From NCBI GenBank assembly GCA_965112735.1, contig OZ218950.1:4960001-5024000 (forward strand): a stretch of DNA of 64,000 nt, given 5' to 3'. Positions 33,998-45,000 of this stretch are shown one piece after another (the first letter of the stretch is position 1; each line of letters starts with the position of its first letter). Made by a program: the position numbers and the translations under genes. Below the pieces are notes generated by a model, which worked only from the letters and a program-made list of their open reading frames with translations, was not told the origin of the DNA and did no database searches. This stretch comes from Phaeosaccion multiseriatum. Lineage: Eukaryota > Ochrophyta, other classes.

Positions 33998-34870
33998 CAT
34001 ATACACTCACCGCGGAGGCCACGCCCCGGAAGAGGTCTCCGAAGATGCTCCCAAACGAGTCATCGATGTCCTCCCTTGTCGGGTTCTCCTCTCTCCACTT
34101 GCGGTCCTTCTCTGCACGCTCAGGATCGTAAGTGGAGCCCCACCCACTCGAATAGGACGACGAGGAGGATGAGGACGAGGATGAGGTGGATCGTCGAGAG
34201 AAGGGGTTCGCGAAAGTGCTCCCAAACTTTCGCTTACGGTCGTACTTTGCTCGCTGTGGGGACGACACAGCAAAGCACAGGAGGGAAAGGGAGGAGAGAG
34301 GGCATGTTCAGATCAGATGATAATATGTTTACTGGAGAAGTGAGGTACCCTTTTCCTCCGTGTGTCATGACCCACTCCCTCCGTTTGCTGACGGACCTGC
34401 TGGTCATCCATGAGCGTCTCATAGGCCTCACACACCGCCACGAAGTGTTCAGCAGCGTCCGGAGCAGTGTTCACGTCGGGGTGGGTCTTCATGGCCACTC
34501 GACGGTAGGCCCGCTTCACCTCCTTGGCAGTCGCGTCCTCCGCCACACCGAGTATGGCGTAGTGGTCCTGGCCTCTCCAGCTCCCATCACCACTGCTGCT
34601 GCTGCTCATGGAGAGGGTACGGGGGCGCCGCCTCCGTTGCTGGTGCTGGAGAGCGCAGTATTCATCTGATGGCGCGTGTCCATGTCTTAAGCGATGAAGA
34701 GGTGGGGAGGTAGAGGAAGACGACGAGGTAGGAAGGCGGGAGGAAGCAGGAGCGGGGCGATGTAATACAGACGGCGCGGATGCTTTGAAGGCGTGTGATG
34801 GGCAGTAGGAGAGCAGCAGCGCGGTCGAGACTACGTACGCCGCAGCTGCTGCTTTCGAAGCCGCGGCCAT
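30835..34870 (-). CDS. Plastid-targeted DnaJ (J-domain) protein
   Basis: Exons 34870-34397, 34253-34011, 33671-33537, 33096-33009, 32892-32756, 32427-31940, 31201-30835; phases 0,0,0,1,0,2 all match; 643 aa. Residues 1-27 are a signal peptide ([13 protein letters not shown]) cut at SHA|F28, followed by a Ser/Arg/Pro-rich stretch: a bipartite complex-plastid leader. J domain at about 101-165 ([23 protein letters not shown] in MKTHPDVN). Then helical segments ([44 protein letters not shown]) and two Ser/Gly-rich blocks, each ending in a related motif: [19 protein letters not shown] and [19 protein letters not shown]. The J domain would recruit a plastid Hsp70. The last exon is inferred from the GTGAGT donor overlapping an apparent TGA stop. 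The 60 in-frame residues upstream of Met 34870 would bury the leader, so I chose this start. Confidence 0.8.
31519..31652. repeat. (ATCC)n microsatellite in the last DnaJ intron
   Basis: Near-perfect tetranucleotide with CACCTATCC interruptions. An antisense copy of the dispersed 13-mer (31743-31757) lies in the same intron, far from either splice site. Confidence 0.93.
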
Positions 34871-35053
34871 AGGAGCGGCAGGTGTAGAGTCAGAAGATGC
34901 CGAGGAAGAGGGGATCGTCGCCCCTGTGACCGGCCGGATTCGAATCCAGGTACTTGGTGGTCTTGGTCTCGTCTTCGTCTCGTCCCCTCTTCGATTATCC
35001 CTCTTCAGGAGGAGTTGTAAGGGGCGCAAGTGTCCCGGCAACGGAGTCATTGA
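34871..35053. promoter_or_regulatory. 183-base divergent spacer, DnaJ and mevalonate kinase
   Basis: Start codons at 34870 (minus) and 35054 (plus). If the longer DnaJ ORF from 35050 were used the two coding regions would be 3 bases apart, which argues for the internal DnaJ start. No element identified. Confidence 0.4.
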
Positions 35054-38000
35054 ATGCAGCTTTCACGTTGTGACAGCACAGGAGCGCAGGGAGGAGAGGA
35101 GGGAGAACAGGGGGCGAAGCAAGGCAGGGAGGAGCAGAGGAGAGCGCAAGTAAGAGGAGGTGACGGGGGAGGTGTCAGCGTAGCAACTTCTGGAGGAGGA
35201 GGGGACGAGGAGGAGTTTGGAGATGAAGAAGTGGTTGCAGTAGCCTCGGCCCCCGGGAAGGTGATTCTTTTCGGCGAACATGCTGTTGTGTATGGGACGA
35301 CAGCCGTGGCTGCAGCAGTATCTGACCTGCGCATCGTCGTCCGCGCGGTGAGTGGTCGGCTTTCTTTTATCTGGGGAAGAAACAGGGCCGTGGGTAGCTT
35401 TACGGGCCTGATGCGCTGTGTAGATGGGGCTGTCTTTTATGAACCTGCATATACCTGAGGGAAAAGGCCCTCAACGCACCCCGTACGACGCTCCTGACCC
35501 CCCTGATCAGGCGAGCTCAAGTCAGCCCGTGCTGAGCCTGATCCTTCCCGACCTCATCGACAAGCAGACCGGACGCGGCCTCTCCTTCACCAGGGACGTC
35601 TCCAGCGTCCGCCAAAGTCTACAGGTACCTCAAGTGTCTCGCCAGGGGGGCTGTGCAACGCCACAGACTCGGGAAGGAAGGCGGTCGCAACTCCTCCGCT
35701 CCCAAGGCCCGCACCCACTCTCCCCAAACCGCCCCCACGTGCTTACTGCCCACAGGAAAGTGAAGCCGAACTTCCGCAGTGGCCGGACGCGCGGCCCGCC
35801 AGCGAGGCTGTGAAGGGCTCTCTCCTCCGGCTACTGGAGGGGGAGGGGGGGGGGGGGGCGTACGACGAGCACGCCCGCGAAGCCCTGCTGCCCCTCCTCT
35901 TCCTCTGCGTTGCCATCCTACCGGAGATTCTTCTGCGGGAAGGCTCGCTCAGCGGCAGCAGCAGCGCAGAGAAGGCTCGAGGTCTCACGTGAGTGGAGCG
36001 GTGTGGTGTGCGTCTCGCATCTCAGGATTGGATTGACTGTAGCACCAGAGCCACATGCGCAGTAGGTGCAAAGCTTGGCGGTGTCACCTTCAATTCTCTT
36101 GCAAGGCGCACAACACAGTCCTATGGCCAAACGCAAACAAACCAAGCCGCCCTCCCTCCCTCTCTCCCTCCTGCCTCGGTCCACCTCTGGCGCAGTGTGA
36201 CTGCCCGAAGCATGAGTCTCCCTGTGGGGGCGGGTCTTGGCTCCTCTGCTGCCTTCTGTACCTCGAGTGTGGCGGGTAAGTAAGAAAAACAGGTGGAAGA
36301 GTACGGGTGCGTGCCTGCCTGTAGTGCCTGCCTGTAGTGCTTGCTTGTGGTTGAGATGTGACGACGCGGAGCGCTCCCCCTCTCTCTCCCTCTTACTCTC
36401 TCTCCTGAGCTCAAGAAGAATACACATCGCTTGGGCCTCGCGGTCCCCACCCTCGCCCTCCCTCCTCCCTCCCCACCACCCGACCTTTGACTGCCATGAC
36501 TGGTGAAGCCTTGTCCAAGCTGCGGGACGAACTTTTCATGGGACGCACCTTTGCCGCTGGGTGCACAGAAAGCACTGAGAGCGAAGGATGCTACAGGGAA
36601 AGCACAGAGAGCGACCAAGCAGGAGAGGCAGGAGTCAGGAGGTCGGGAGGGTCAGGAGGGGCTGGAGGGGCTGGCGGCGCAGGAGAGGCCAGCAGTAGCG
36701 GCAGCAGCACTGGCGGCGGCAGTCCAAGTAGGAGCAGGGGCAAGCGCCCCCGAGAGGCTTCCCTGTCCACCATCAACGCTTGGGCCTTCGCTGCTGAGGT
36801 GATTCTGCACGGCACTCCCTCGGGCCTGGATAACACGGTGAGCTGCTACGGTGGCGCCATGCGGTATCGGAAACAACCGCGGCTCGTTGAGGTACGTGTG
36901 TGGATGTGTGCAAAGTCGAGGTCGATACGGAGGGTCTCTGCGTGCAATGTCGAGGTCGATAGAAAGGGTCCCTATGTGGGTTGTCGGGTCGATATAGAGG
37001 GTCTCTACGTGCAATGTCGAGGTCGATATATAGGGTCTCTATGTGCAATGTCGAGGTCGATATAGAGGGTGTCTAGGGGGGCGCCGTGCGGTATTGCAAG
37101 CACCCCAGGCTCGTTGAGGTACGTGTGCAGTGCCGAGGTCAACGTAGCAGTTGTCAGTTGTTGCAGCCTCTCTACTTTTGGTACTCTCGCCCGTTTGCAT
37201 GCCCTATCCCCGTCCCATGTATTCTTCCACTTCCCTTCCCTTCCTTTCACTTCCCTTCCCTTCCTTTCCCTTCACTTCCCTTCACTTCCTTTCACTTCCC
37301 TTCCCTTCCTTTCCCTTCACTTCCCTTCCCTTCATTTCCCTTCCCTTCCCTTCACTTCCCTTCACTTCCCTTCCCTTCCTTTCACTTCCCTTCACTTCCC
37401 TTCCCTTCCCTTCACTTCCCTTCACTTCCCTTCCCTTCCCTTCACTTCCCTTCACTTCACTTCCCTTCACTTCCCTTCACTTCCCTCCCCTTCCCTTCCC
37501 TTCCCTTCCCTTCCCTTCCCTTCCCTTCCCTTTCAGGCGGTGCCGAGCTTCCCCCACCTTGACATCCTCCTCACCAACACTGGAGTGCCCAGGTTAGTTA
37601 GTTGGGTGCTTGGACCATCCCATAGGCACGCACGAATACGTGTGTCACGTATACGCACACACGCACACGCGCGCGCTCACACACACACACACACATGCCA
37701 ACCCCTCAACCCTCCCTCCCCTCACTCCTTCCTCGCTCTCCCACACTCACTCCCTCCCTCTCCCTCCCTCTCCCTCCCTCTCCCTCCCTCTCCCTCCCTC
37801 TCCCTCCCCCCATCCCTCCCTCCCTTCTCCCATGCCGTATACAGAGTGACCCGCGACTTGGTGGCTGCTGTGGGCTGTCTGCGAGAGAGGTATCCCTCTG
37901 TCATGGGGCACTGCTTTGATGCAATTCAAGGACTGGGAGAGCGTTTCCTGGAGCTTTCTTCTTCCAGTCCAGAGGCGGCAGGGGCGGCAGGAGGAGGAGG

Positions 38001-38243
38001 AGGAGGAGGAGGCGGCGGAGGAGGAGGAGGAGAGGAGGAGGGGGGAGGAGAGCAGAAGAACCAGCCGACGCACCACCAACCCAGGAGGAAGTATACCGGG
38101 AGGTCGGGCTGCTGATGGAGTTCAACCAACACCTTCTCAATGGTGAGTTCGAACTGACTGGGAGGTGGAAAGGAGGAGGAGGAGGAGGAGGAGGAGGAGG
38201 AGGTGGAGAGAAGGAGGATCAGGAGGAGGAAGAGGAGGAGGAG

Positions 38244-38278
<35 letters not shown>

Positions 38279-38291
38279 GGAGGAGGAGGAG

Positions 38292-38326
<35 letters not shown>

Positions 38327-38812
38327 GGAGGAGGAGGAGGAGGAGGAGGAGGAGGAGGAGGAGGAGGAGGAGGCTCACTCACCTACTCACTTGCCCACCC
38401 ACTCACCCACGCACCCACTGAATTGACTATCTATCCACGGACTCACTGTGCAGGCATGGGGGTGGGCCACCCATCCGTCGACAAGGTGTGTGCGTTGGCC
38501 AAGAGGAGGGGCCTGGCCTCAAAGCTCACCGGGGCAGGCGGAGGGGGTTGCGTCCTGACACTCCTGCCCCCCGCCACTGCTGCTGCTGCTGCTGCTGCTG
38601 TATCACCAAGTGCTGAGAATGGGGAGGATGAACAGTTGGTGGTTCAGGCTGTGGACAGCGCAGGCGACGTTCGGTTAGAGCTGGTGGCGGAGCTGGAGTC
38701 TGAAGAGCACGGGATGAAGTGCTTTCAGAGCCGCCTCGGGGGGGATGGGGTGCTGTGGCATGCCTCGCTGAGAGAGGCCATGGAGAGGCGGAGTGGGGGT
38801 AGCAGATGCTGA
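35054..38812 (+). CDS. MVK: Mevalonate kinase (GHMP family), with a frame break in a GGA tract
   Basis: Exons 35054-35347, 35424-35624, 35756-35988, 36196-36275, 36509-36891, 37537-37592, 37845-38142, 38454-38812. It phosphorylates mevalonate with ATP in the mevalonate isoprenoid route. Family motifs in order: [17 protein letters not shown]; the ATP-binding loop [37 protein letters not shown] (catalytic Asp region); [24 protein letters not shown]; and [16 protein letters not shown]. In exon 7 the frame GLGERFLEL must change to [18 protein letters not shown] across the (GGA)n tract at 37990-38050 (net -1 or +2). This is a sequencing indel, an unseen tiny intron or a real mutation. Low-complexity insertions follow CTES and the C-terminal GGGCVL motif; the latter contains reversed motif AAAVSPS. 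Exon 2 and the acceptor of exon 5 are less certain. Confidence 0.87.
36900..37140. repeat. Minisatellite ending in a duplicated 5' splice site (MVK intron)
   Basis: Four to five diverged copies of a unit of about 35-40 bases (GTCGAGGTCGATATAGAGGG...) follow the exon 5 donor. They end at 37080-37135 with a degenerate copy of the exon's last 30 bases plus the same donor (GGCTCGTTGAGGTACGTGTG, seen at 36881 and again at about 37110). Confidence 0.85.
37221..37535. repeat. Pyrimidine repeat CCCTT/CACTT before an MVK acceptor
   Basis: About 310 bases of TTCCC/TTCAC units leading directly into the acceptor CCCTTTCAG. The repeat doubles as a very long polypyrimidine tract. Confidence 0.95.
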
Positions 38813-40070
38813 TACGGCTGATACAGCAGTTGGTGGTACACCGATTGTTGATATCGAAGTTGGTGATACAGCAGCAGCAGCGGCAGGTCCTGACGGCAAC
38901 AGTCTTGACGCCAGCGACACCAGCAACAGCTACAAGTCCTGGGGGGAGTCCTGGGGGAGAGCAAGCGACCTAAGTCAATGGAATTAAGTCAATGGAATGA
39001 AGCAGATTGACTTCGATACCAAAAGCCGCCATAGAAGAGGTGTTCTTTTTGTATGTTATGAAATTGCATAACGTTCCCACAGGCTACAGGCACTATGGGC
39101 CATACATGGATGGAGATGGGGTGATTACCCCTCCCTCCTCCCTCCTTCCCTTCTCCCAACAAGCTGACGCCGTCGCTGTAGCAGTTGGTGATACAGCAGT
39201 GGGTGGGTCTCACGTCCTTACCCACCGCCCGTTCTGCATCCCCCCCGCTCTGTCATTGGCTGCCATCCCCCCCTCCCTCCTTCCTTCCCATATTCCTTTC
39301 CGTCTAGTGTATAGTGTATCTTGCTCTTTTTTTTATCGTCAAACGCCCGCGCCTCCATCTCTCCACTCAAAGTACATGTACTCATTCATTCTCCCCCTCA
39401 CACTCCGACAGTCACTCTGTCAGCCCCTCCTCTCCCTCACTTGCACACGGACTCACGACTGACTTCGTTACCCTTCCCCAGCGCCCGTCCGGCCGACCGT
39501 GCCGCTGTGCCGCTGTGCCGCTATGCCCTCCCCTCCCTCTTGGCGAGTGAGCGAAGTGAGTTAGCTTTCTTGAGCACTCACTTTGTGGGGGCTGGAGGAA
39601 TCACTTCCTCGCCCCCCCCCCCTCCTTGCGCTGCTCTTGCGCCAGTGCCCTTTCCTTCTCTCCCCTCTCCTCCCCTTCCCCTTCCTCCCTCCCCCCCCCC
39701 CCTCCTGCTCGCCGGCCAAAATTGTAGCATGTGCACACGATCGATGGATGTATCGTCCGTCCGTCGTCATCCCGCTGCCTGCCCGGTGCACTTTGTTTGC
39801 AGCCCCCCTCCACTCGCCCCCTCCCATATTATTATTCTTGTTCTCGTCTGTTTTATGTACACGCGTCAGTAAGAAGTACCCCAGCCCCAGAGACCCCACT
39901 CCCTTCCTGAGCACCAGCCACTGAGCATCAGCCACGCCTCTTCCTCCTCCTCAAGCGCTCGCCGGTTCACTCAGTCACTTCAGCCCCTCACTCAGTCTCA
40001 CTTCAGCCCCTCACTTCAGCCCCTCACTTCGGTCCCACTTCAGCCCCTCACTTTAGCACCTCACTCAGCC
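38813..40070. other. Convergent intergenic between MVK and PREP
   Basis: No gene seen. 38815-38895 is an array of decayed 15-base units related to the dispersed motif (GCAGTTGGTGGTACA, CCGATTGTTGATATC, GAAGTTGGTGATACA), open in a frame other than MVK's. Another exact motif copy is at 39182-39196. 39950-40065 holds a tandem of CACTTCAGCCCCT units just after the PREP stop. The rest is C/T-rich. Confidence 0.6.
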
Positions 40071-41993
40071 TCAGGCGCGATCGATCCAATTGGCCCCCGT
40101 GTGCTGCGCGATAAATGCATAGGTGTCTGAGGCTTCGTCAATGACCTTGTCAGTGGGCTTGCCCGCGCCATGCCCGCCCTTGGTGTCTATTCGGATAAGG
40201 AGAGGCTTCTTTTGCAGAGCGTTGGAGCCGATGAGGTGTTGCACCGCTGAGATGTACTGTTTGTTTCATTGTTTCGTTTTGTATTTGTTCGTTCGAGAGG
40301 GGGGGGAATACCCATGGGGAGAGGGGACGAGGCGGCATATGAGTCACAACAAACAAAACAAGTCAAAGCTTCAAAGCTCGCAGCAGCTCAGCTCAGCTCA
40401 GCTCAGCTCAGCTCTCTCTCTCTCAAACAAAAGAAGAACAGGGTCTCTGTGATGTGAGGCCCCACACGAGGGACGTGTGAGGGAGGTGTGAGGGAGGTGT
40501 GAATATCGTACACCACACACACACCACATACACATCATATGCAATGCGGTACGGTACGGTACACCAAACAAGGCGAAGAAATTCAAACTGAAACCAGTAC
40601 GTATACACCCCCCACCCGCACCACCCACTCATACACACACAATTACGTAATTCTTAGGTTGATTCCCGTGAAGTCAACCCTTCTCTCCCCTCCCCTCCCC
40701 TTAGCACCACTCCTTCCTTCACTGACCTTGAAGCTGTGCAGGGGCACCACGCGATCGTCGTGATCGGCCGTGGTGAGGAGCAAGGCCGGGAACTTGCCTG
40801 CCGCACTCGCGTCCACATTGTGCACGGGCGAGTAGCCGTACAGCAGGGAGAAGTCGGCCTGAGAGGCGTCGGGGTTACCGAAGTCCGAGCACCACACATC
40901 GCCGATGGTGAATTTCTGGAAGGGGGGGTGGTGAGGGAGGGAGGGAGTGAGGAACGGGGATGAGGGAGGTGAGGAAGGTGAGGGGGGGGGGGGAGGGGAG
41001 GGAAGAGGGAGGCGAGAAAAGGGAGGGGAGGGGAGGGAGGGAGGAGGGGGGTGAGAGAGGTGAGGAGGGTGAGGGAGGGGAAGGAAGGAGGCTTCACTTA
41101 CGTGGAAGCGAAGCATGTCCATCACTCCGACTTGGGCGATGGCGCAGCCGAAGAGCTCGGGGCGTTGGTTAATACACGCGCCCACAGTGAGCCCGCCGTT
41201 GGAGCCGCCCATGATGGCAAGCTGGGGGAGGGGAGGAGTCGAGAAAGAGAAAAGGAGAGAGGGAGAGAGAGGGCGCGCGAGAGAGAGAGAGAGAGAGGGA
41301 GAGAAAGAGAAGAGAGGAGACAGACATCAGTCCGCAAGTCCTCTGAACAGAAGAGCAGGCCTCGCCTCCTGGATGGGGCTGACCGACGGCCGAGTGTGGA
41401 TGCAAGCACTTCTGGCCCCCACCCCCCTTCCACGCTCCCCCCCTCGTCCCTCTCCCCCTCTCTCCCGCTTCACCTGCTGCGGCGTGGTGACATGGACGGT
41501 GTGCAGATACTCCGCCGCGCTGGTAAAGTCATCGAAGGTGTTTTGCTTGTTGTGCAGCTGCCCTGCCTTGTGCCACTCCTCGCCGTACTCGCCCCCCCCC
41601 CTGATGTTGGCGATGCACACCCGACCACCGAAGTTTTGGATAAACAGCAGTCGCGACAGGCTGGAGGCATATGGGGAGGGAGGGAGTTGGTGATACAGAG
41701 GGAGGGAGGGAGAGAGGGAGGGAGGGAGGAAGGGAGGGAGGGAAGGAAGGGAGGGAGGGAGGGAAGGGAGGGAGGGAGGGAGGGAGGGAGAGGGAAGGGA
41801 CGGAAGGAGCGAGGGAGGGAGGGAGGGGAGGGAGGGGAGGGAGGGAGGGAGGGAGGGAGGGAAGGAAGGAAGGAAGGGGGGAGTGGTGTAGGTGGAAAGG
41901 GGGGGGGGTGAGGAGGGTGGAGTGGAGGGGGGCACGATAGACCCGTTAGCGATCAAGTGGAGGGGGCACGATAGACCCGTTAGCGATCAAGTA

Positions 41994-42033
<40 letters not shown>

Positions 42034-45000
42034 AGTCAGTCTGTCAGTCACTGAGTCAGTCACTGAGTCAGTCAGTCAGAGAGTAAGTCAATGGGTCAGT
42101 TAGTCAGTCAGTCAGAAAGTCAGCCCGAAATTATGGGTCAGTCAGTCAGTAAGTCAATCAGCCAGGAAGTGAGTTGGCCAATACGGTCAGTCCGTGTCCG
42201 TTTGTGAGAAGGCAGGAAGGGGGGGGGGGAGAGGGTGAACAACACACACAAGAAATACGCAATCCTCAGTCTTCACTCTTCTATCCCCAATCCGAGAGGG
42301 TGACCAACACACACAAGAACTACACATTCCTCAGTCTTCACTCTTCTATCCCCAGTCCGAGAGGGTGACCAACACACACAAGAAATACACATTCCTCAGT
42401 CTTCACTCTTCTATCCCCCGTCCGCAGTCGCGACTCCACTCTCCTCTGTCCTCAGTAGTGTAGCCTTTGACTACAGGCAAGGAAGAAAAGCACTGTAGGT
42501 ATACCTGAACGTGGGCAGGATTGAGATGTTGAAACCGCCGTAACCGTAGAGCAGGCAGGGAGCTGCTCCCCTCTGCCCCTTGCGCTGTACAATGAACATT
42601 GGAACGGTGGTACCGTCCTTGCTCTTGTACCGCACCTAAGGGGGGGAGGGGGGGGAGGGAGAGAGGAGAGAGGAGAGAGGGGGAGAGAAGAGAGAGAGAG
42701 AGAGAGAGAGGGAGAGAGGGAGAGAAGAAAGAGAGAGAGAGAGGGAGAGAGGAGAGAGGAGAGAGGGAGAGAGGAGAGAGAGAGGAGAGAGAGAAGAGAG
42801 AGAGAGAGAGGGAGAGAGGGAGAGAAGAGAGAGGGAGGGAGAAGAGAGAGAGGGAGAGAGGGAGAGGGAGAGCAGATGAGTGGACTGAAGTTGCGAGTCC
42901 TAAGCCTCCCGCGCACTTGAGCCCACGCCCTCCTACCCTCCCTACCTGCGTGGCTTCGAAATCCGCCGTGCGCAACCCGGGCACGTTGGTCTTTTGGTAC
43001 ATTCTGATGAGAGGAGGAGGAGGAGGAGGAGGAGGAGGAGGAGGAGGAGGAGGAGGAGGAGGAGGAGGAGGAGGAGGAGATAAATATGCACGGCTGAGAT
43101 CCTCAAGCAGCAGCAGCGCCAGTCAGTACCAGAGACGCTCACCCACACCAAGAAAAGGACAACGCTGACAAGCAGACAAGAGACAAGGAGAAGAGAAGAC
43201 GAGGCAAATAGGGGAGCAGACAAGCAAACAAGAGAGAAAGAAGAGGACACAAGGCAAAATGGGGGAGGAGGGGGGGGTCGTTTCGTTTCCCTGTCAACTC
43301 CACTCCCTTTCCCTTCCCTTGAGAAAGTGCAGCGACTGACCGAGGTGAAGTGATGAAACAACCAACCAACTACCTCACTCACAACCAACCAACTACCTCA
43401 CTCACAACCAACCAACTACCTCACTCACAACCAACCAACCACCTCACTCACAACCAACCAACTACCTCACTCACCTGACGTCCACCCTGGCCTTGCCTGC
43501 CCCCCCTCCCTCCGGCCCCTCTACTTGAGCTTTGTACACAGTGCCAGGGTCCATAAAGGACACAAACTTGAAGAAGATGATGCTGCTCTCCTTGCGGGCT
43601 GAGAGGCCCTCGATGGAGCCCACGTTGGCGAGCTGAGGGGAGGGAGGGAGGGAGGGAGGGAGGGAGGGGGGCGGGTAAGAGAAGAGAGAGGAGTACAGGG
43701 CCTTTACTGAGGAGCCCGTCCCGCCCCCACACACACATACACACACTCACTCACACACGTACACACACGCACACACATACATACACACACGCACACACAC
43801 ACTCACACATATAAACACACACATACACACACCCCATTGACAAACCATCCCCCCTCGTTACCTGCACGGTATGCCTGTGTTTGCCCTGCATGTCACAGAG
43901 CTCAATCTGCTCATTGGCGTCGCGCAAGTACAGCAGCGCCATCCGCCCGCCCGCCACCGCGTACACACCCTCCAGCACACCCGTAGGGTCCTGAGGGGAG
44001 GGGAGGGGGAGGAGAGGAGAGGGAGGGGAGGAGAAGGAAGCGGAGAGAGAGGGAGAGGGGGAGGGAAAACCAAGCAAAGTCTTATGAGGTGAGGCTCTGC
44101 TGACCCCAGCACACACACAAGGGGTCTTTTTTGGTGTATTTTGCCGCCCCAGTGGCCCCTCCTCCCCTCCCTCCCTCCCTCCCCTCCTCCCCTCCCTCCC
44201 TCCCTCCCCTTCCTTGCTCTCCTCCCCTCTCTCCCTCGCCGTTCCTCCTTCTCCCTTCCTCCTTCCCCCTCTGTATGACCAACTCCCTCACCGTGGGCAC
44301 GACTTCCTTCCTCTCAATGGCCTTGAGCTGCTCTGCGTCGCTCTCTGCGGCACTCCCCACGGCCGGCAGCTCCATGCTAATCACCTTGGGAGGGTCAAAA
44401 GGGTCCAAGTATTAAGAGGGTGGAAAGGGGTGATGGAGTGGATGGCAGTGGATGGCAGTGGATGGCAGTGGATGGCAGTGGATGCGAAGGGTATTGTGCG
44501 GTGCGCAAGAGAAACGACAACAGTTCCGAACACTTCAAGCACTATCCCTCCTCCTCTTCTCTCTTCCACCTCTGTTCTCCTCTCCCCTCTCCTCCACCTC
44601 TCCTCTCCTCTCTTTTCTTCTCTCCTTCCTCTCTCTTCTCCCCCCTCTTCCCCTTGTCTTCTCTCCTTCCTCTCTTTCTCGTCTCCTCTCTTCCCCTTGT
44701 CTTGTCTCCTTCCTCTCTCTCTTGTCTCTCTTGTCTTCTCTCACCTTGCAGCGCGGGGCATCCATGTTGGTGACGAAGTAGAACAAGCGGCCCTCGTTGG
44801 TGATATAATTGTACTTGTGCACAAACGTGTCCACAAGCTTCACCACCGGCCCTGCACAATACCAGGCAAGAGGCAGGAGGCAAGAGGCAAGAGACAAGAG
44901 GCAGAGAGAGAGAGATAGGCGGAGAAGAGAGGTAGACAAGAGAGGGCAGAGAAGAGAGAGAGAGACAAGAGAGAGACGAGAGAGAGAGAGACAAGAGAGA

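Noticed and set aside
34871-35050. Upstream in-frame ATG at 35050 as DnaJ start
   Set aside because: It would bury the signal peptide and put the start 3 bases from the mevalonate kinase ATG.
38598-38647. Motif pair 38598 (reversed) and 38633 (sense) as a small element
   Set aside because: The orientation is outward, opposite to the intron and exon pairs, and both copies are imperfect.
42229-42423. Regular 65-base direct repeats that might be taken for a CRISPR array
   Set aside because: Units abut with no unique spacers, are too long, and lie in an intron of a eukaryotic gene.
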